Source: Cristatella mucedo (lineage: Eukaryota > Bryozoa > Phylactolaemata > Cristatellidae). Taken from it: 64,000 nt of DNA. The position numbers were made by a program, and so were the translations under genes. The stretch covers positions 2,065,001 through 2,129,000 of the forward strand of contig WPIO01000036.1 of the NCBI GenBank assembly GCA_009760855.2, written 5' to 3'. This document shows, in pieces, positions 26,301 to 32,300 of the stretch (position 1 is the first letter of the stretch; the number at the start of each line of letters is the position of its first letter). The notes beneath the pieces are model-generated. The model was not told the origin of the DNA. It saw only the letters and a program-made list of their open reading frames with translations, and did not search any database.

Positions 26301-29300
26301 GAAATATGAAATTGGATGGCCTGAAGCCCCGATACTACAGAAATCAGCAGGCTAGTTTGAGAAGGCAGACAGCCATTAGGAAATTATAATTTTTGACGGT
26401 CCTACTGTCATTTTTTTTTATAAGCCACACGGTTGATTGTCGGGCGTCTATGCAGTTTTTCTGTAGGGAGCGAGTTTGTTGCGAGTGATCCTCTAAAGCA
26501 GCAGTTCTCAACCTGTGAGTTTGGGGGTCGAACGACCCTCTCACAGGGGTCACTTAAGACCGTCGGGAAACACGCATTTCCACATTTTGCACACAATAAT
26601 TTTATGGTTGGAGGTAGCCATAACACGAGGAACTGTATTAAAGGGTGGCGGCATTAGGACGGTCGAGAACCAACGGAGCTCCAAAGCCTCTCGGCTGCAG
26701 TGCAGCAGCAGCAGCAGCTGCAGCTTGCTCTGCCATCAGTGACGCTTAGCTTGCTTAGCCGCGAGACATCGCTTTGGCTGCCACCTCCACCTTCCCCCTT
26801 CCCGAAATGCTCTCGTCGCAGTAGCTGCTGCTGCTGCTGCTGCTATCGTGCGGCATAGCGAGAAATGCCTGCAGTCGCCTGCCAGTGCCGTTGTGTGGCC
26901 TGCTGAATCCGCCTCCCTTGGACTGTCTTCAAAAAAAGAACTCGCACCGGGCCGCTAGCGACGGCAGCTGCCTGCGACGGCTGCCCGTGCGCGAACGTCG
27001 TCGTCGCCTCCCGAGCACAGCTGGTTTCCAGAGGTTGGCTTTGAGAGTCGGCGAGCAGTCGCCCATCGTTGGGCGCCGGCGGTTCCTGCGCTCCTGCTCA
27101 GCTTCTGCCGCGAGCCGCCGCCCTTCCGCTCTATCGTGCAGGGGCGGCTACAGGCGTCCCAAGATGACGGACGTGCTCTGGATTCAGCTGTTCGTGCTGC
27201 CCTACCACGTGGCCATCTATGTGGCCTGGTATGCGCGCTGGGTGTACAAATTCACCATCAAGAAGGAGGAGTACGGAGACGAGGAGAAGCTCTATCTCAT
27301 CATGAGGCTGCTCGGCGTCAAGGGGACCCAGTGGGAGGTGCGCACGCGCGGGCATGCGCAGAGAGATCTCTCGCCCGGCGGCTGCTTCTTCCTCCTCTTT
27401 ATTGCGCTAGGCGTCGACCGATGCGTGCTACCGCGTCTCTGTGTGGAGCGTGTCAGCATCGCGACCGAAGGACTGGTTTGTGTAGATCAATGTTTGAGAC
27501 GTTGGTCTAGGGGGGGGGGGAAACAAATCATCTCTGGTACGAGCTCGGCCAAAGGTCAGGTTTTTTCACCCTCTCCTCCTGCCACTCCTTCGGCCGGCTT
27601 TCGGATCCTGCAAGTAGTTTAAAAAGCTGTGCGCCTACCCAGGGCTCCCAGGGCTGGTGGTAGAGCAAGGCATTTTACAACACTTTTTGGCTGCTGCTGC
27701 CAGTTCTTCGTTTGTGCGCTCGTTCGTGCGGGGCATATGTAGTCATGTATTTTTAGACGGTTTCTGGGTGTCGTGTCTTCCGAATGTGGCGTCAGGTTCT
27801 CCAGTAATAGAAATAGCAATTCGTAGCCGGGAGGAAGGGCTGAAGAGCCCCTTTTGGGAGAGGAAGCATGCGAATTGATAGGGTGCAGTGTCGGCACGCG
27901 CGAGCAAAGTTTGCTCGCCTACCTGCGCATGGTTAAATACAAATTACTATGCAGAGGTCTCACTAGCCGGTAGCCACGAGTGTCTGCATGTCAGCTTCAG
28001 CATGCTGGCCTAAGCACGGCGAAGGCTTGCTTTTGCATACTTGATACCGTGCATATCACTGACGCCCTGGGTATTGATGGTCGTGCAGAGGATGAGCCTG
28101 GATGGCGATTAAGTTCTCTCTGGGCACTGTGCAGCGGCATATTGTTAATAATAATAATAATAATAATACTAATAATGCACTTGATAAAGCACCCTCAGAG
28201 AACTCAATATCTTTCTAGGCGCTTTACATTGGCTGCAAGGCGAAACGTGATTGGATGGTAGCATATATTATTCTAACTAAGGATAGTTGACTTGGACTGA
28301 GCAAATGCTGCGAGCAACAGGTGAGTTTCTAGCTTCTTTTTGAATTTCGTCAAGTCAGCAGATGACGTCAGTCGGCAGTGAGCTCCAGGCTTTGCAAGCA
28401 TACTAACTGAAGGCTCGGCCTCCAAAGGATTTGAGGTTAGTTAGAAGTGCGGGTAAATGAATTGAGTCGGAAGAGCAGTTTGTTCGATGCGAAGTCTAAA
28501 AAAAAATTATGAAATTTCGAAGATAGGCCAGCACGAGCGAGGGAACGAAAGGATGTAAAGGTGAGCATTGAATATTCATAGCCAGCTTGATGGGGAGCTA
28601 GTGCAGACGGCTGTAATATTGCGGCCCTACCATCCACTATAGACAAGCCCTGCTGCCCGAGTTTTGCACCAACTGCAATCGTCTCAATACGTAGCCAGGA
28701 AGACCTTTAGCCAGGTAGTTCCTCGGTCCCTTAGCACGGGACAGCTGGACGTCTGGAGGGCCTTTTCGATGGGGAAGGGGTAAGACTACGAGATATATCG
28801 TCTGCTCTGTCGATCTCACAGCTGTCCTGTGCAACTAATACGGCATCGTTAGGGCATACGGCAATATCAGACTGCTATGGGTACAGTGCTCCCAGCAGGC
28901 TGTTCAACATGATCGTCAGCATATGTTGATATTCACGTTAAAGTAATGCGTTTGTAGTTATCTTTTTAACTTGGGGTTTAGGATTTTGGGTTTAGCAAGG
29001 CTCTTCTGTTGCTATACAAAGAGGCTGTTAAATCAGCTAGTAGTTTTTTAAAATGCTCTGAGCTTCTTCAGCTGCAGGCAGCTGGCAGCGTGCAGCTGGC
29101 AGCGTGCAGCTGGCAGCGTGCAGCTGGCAGCGTGCAGCTGGCAGCGTGCAGCTGGCAGCGTGCAGCTGGCAGCGTGCAGCTGGCAGCGGGCAGCTGGTGG
29201 GGTGTGCAGCTGGCAGCGTGCAGCTGGCAGCGTGCAGCTGGCAGCGTGCAGCTGGCAGCGTGCAGCTGGCAGCGTGCAGCTGGCAGCGTGCAGCTGGCAG

Positions 29301-32300
29301 CGTGCAGCTGGCAGCGTGCAGCTGGCAGCGTGCAGCTGGCAGCGTGCAGCTGGCAGCGTGCAGCTGGCAGCGTGCAGCTGGCAGCGTGCAGCTGGCAGCG
29401 TGCAGCTGGCAGCGTGCAGCTGGCAGCGTGCAGCTGGCAGCGTGCAGCTGGCAGCGTGCAGCTGGCAGCGTGCAGCTGGCAGCGTGCAGCTGGCAGCGTG
29501 CAGCTGCAGCGTGCAGCTGGCAGCGTGCAGCTGCAGCGTGCAGCAGCGTGCAGCTGGCAGCGTGCAGCTGGCAGCGTGCAGCTGGCAGCGTGCAGCTGGC
29601 AGCGTGCAGCTGGCAGCGTGCAGCTGGCAGCGTGCAGCTGGCAGCGTGCAGCTGGCAGCGTGCAGCTGGCAGCGTGCAGCTGGCAGCGTGCAGCTGGCAG
29701 CGTGCAGCTGCAGCGTGCAGCTGGCAGCGTGCAGCTGGCAGCGTGCAGCTGGCAGCGTGCAGCTGGCAGCGTGCAGCTGGCAGCGTGCAGCTGGCAGCGT
29801 GCAGCTGGCAGCGTGCAGCTGGCAGCGTGCAGCTGGCAGCGTGCAGCTGGCAGCGTGCAGCTGGCAGCGTGCAGCTGGCAGCGCTGCAGCTGTAGCGTGC
29901 AGCTGGCAGCGTGCAGCTGGCAGCGTGCAGCTGGCAGCGTGCAGCTGGCAGCGTGCAGCTGGCAGCGTGCAGCTGGCAGCGTGCAGCTGGCAGCGTGCAG
30001 CGTGCAGCTGGCAGCGTGCAGCTGGCAGCGTGCAGCTGGCAGCGTGCAGCTGGCAGCGTGCAGCTGGCAGCGTGCAGCTGGCAGCGTGCAGCTGGCAGCG
30101 TGCAGCTGGCAGCGTGCAGCTGTGCAGCGTGCAGCGTGCAGCTGGCAGCGTGCAGCTGGCAGCGTGCAGCTGGCAGCGTGCAGCTGGCAGCGTGCAGCTG
30201 GCAGCGTGCAGCAGCAGCGTGCAGCTGGCAGCGTGCAGCTGGCAGCGTGCAGCTGGCAGCGTGCAGCTGGCAGCGTGCAGCTGGCAGCGTGCAGCTGGCA
30301 GCGTGCAGCTGGCAGCGTGCAGCTGGCAGCGTGCAGCTGGCAGCGTGCAGCTGGCAGCGTGCAGCTGGCAGCGTGCAGCTGGCAGCGTGCAGCTGGCAGC
30401 GGGCAGCTGGCAGCGTGCAGCTGGCAGCGTGCAGCTGGCAGCGTGCAGCTGGCAGCGTGCAGCTGGCAGCGTGCAGCTGGCAGCGTGCAGCTGGCAGCGT
30501 GCAGCTGGCAGCGTGCAGCTGGCAGCGTGCAGCTGGCGTGCAGCGTGCAGCTGGCAGCTGGCAGCGTGCAGCTGGCAGCGTGCAGCTGGCAGCGTGCAGC
30601 TGGCAGCGTGCAGCTGGCAGCGTGCAGCTGGCAGCGTGCAGCTGGCAGCGTGCAGCTGGCAGCGTGCAGCTGGCAGCGTGCAGCTGTGCAGCGTGCAGCT
30701 GGCAGCGTGCAGCTGGCAGCGTGCGCTGGCAGCGCGTGCAGCTGGCAGCGTGCAGCTGGCAGCGTGCAGCTGGCAGCGTGCAGCTGGCAGCGTGCAGCTG
30801 GCAGCAGCGTGCAGCTGGCAGCGTGCAGCTGGCAGCGTGCAGCTGGCAGCGTGCAGCTGGCAGCGTGCAGCTGGCAGCGTGCAGCTGGCAGCGTGCAGCT
30901 GGCAGCGTGCAGCTGGCAGCGTGCAGCTGGCAGCGTGCAGCTGGCAGCGTGCAGCTGGCAGCGTGCAGCTGGCAGCGTGCAGCTGGCAGCGTGCAGCTGG
31001 CAGCGTGCAGCTGGCAGCGTGCAGCTGGCAGCGTGCAGCTGGCAGCGTGCAGCTGGCAGCGTGCAGCTGGCAGCGTGCAGCTGGCAGCGTGCAGCTGGCA
31101 GCGTGCAGCTGGCAGCGTGCAGCTGGCAGCGTGCAGCTGGCAGCGTGCAGCTGGCAGCGTGCAGCTGCAGCGTGCAGCTGGCAGCGTGCAGCTGGCAGCG
31201 TGCAGCTGGCAGCGTGCAGCTGGCAGCGTGCGGCTGGCAGGGTGCGGGTGGCANCAGCGTGCAGCTGGCAGCGTGCAGCTGGCAGCGTGCAGCTGGCAGC
31301 GTGCAGCTGGCAGCGTGCAGCTGGCAGCGTGCAGCTGGCAGCGTGCAGCTGGCAGCGTGCAGCTGGCAGCGTGCAGCTGGCAGCGTGCAGCTGGCAGCGT
31401 GCAGCTGGCAGCGTGCAGCTGGCAGCGTGCAGCTGGCAGCGTGCAGCTGGCAGCGTGCAGCTGGCAGCGTGCAGCTGGCAGCGTGCAGCTGCCAGCATCG
31501 TGCAGCCGGCAGCGTGCAGCTGGCAGCGTGCAGCTGGCAGCGTGCAGCTGGCAGCGTGCAGCTGGCAGCGTGCAGCTGGCAGCGTGCAGCTGGCAGCGTG
31601 CAGCTGGCAGCGTGCAGCTGGCAGCGTGCAGCTGGCAGCGTGCAGCTGGCAGCGTGCAGCTGGCAGCGTGCAGCTGCCAGCGTGCAGCTGCCAGCGTGCA
31701 GCTGGCAGCGTGCAGCTGGCAGCGTGCAGCTGCAGCGTGCAGCTGCCAGCGTGCAGCTGGCAGCGTGCAGCTGGCAGCGTGCAGCTGGCAGCGTGCAGCT
31801 GGCAGCGTGCAGCTGGCAGCGTGCAGCTGCCAGCGTGCAGCTGCCAGCGTGCAGCTGCCAGCGCCGCGGCAGTGCAGCGTGCGTGCAGCGTGCAGCTGCC
31901 AGCCTGCAGTTGCCAGCGTGCAGCTGCCAGCGTGCAGCTGCCAGCGTGCAGCTGCAGCTGCCAGCCGTGCAGCTGGCAGCGTGCAGCTGGCAGCGTGCAG
32001 CTGGCAGCGTGCGTGTGCAGCTGCAGCGTGCAGCTGCAGCGTGCAGCTGCCAGCGTGCAGCTGCAGCGTGCGTGCAGCTGCCAGCGTGCAGCTGCCAGCG
32101 TGCAGCTGCCAGCGTGCAGCTGCCAGCGTGCAGCTGCCAGCGTGCAGCTGCCAGCGTGCAGCTGCCAGCGTGCAGCTGCCAGCGTGCAGCTGCCAGCGTG
32201 CAGCTGCCAGCGTGCAGCTGCCAGCGTGCAGCTGCCAGCGTGCAGCTGCCAGCGTGCAGCTGCCAGCGTGCAGCTGCCAGCGTGCAGCCCGATTTTAGCT

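Larger units (their letters stand above)
21299..27141 (+). other. Intron 6 of DNAJC25, GC-AG type
   Basis: The donor GCAAGT follows ATCAA and the acceptor is tgcag. The phase-2 junction gives an AAG codon and the family motif KGGY. The intron of about 5.8 kb contains LINE fragments, a decayed transposon ORF and a SPIN-like element. Confidence 0.78.

Noticed and set aside
29048-31498. Long minus-strand frame ([14 protein letters not shown] repeats)
   Set aside because: The same minisatellite read backwards; no unique coding sequence.
29070-32288. CRISPR array
   Set aside because: Repeats are contiguous 14-bp units without spacers, in a eukaryotic intron.
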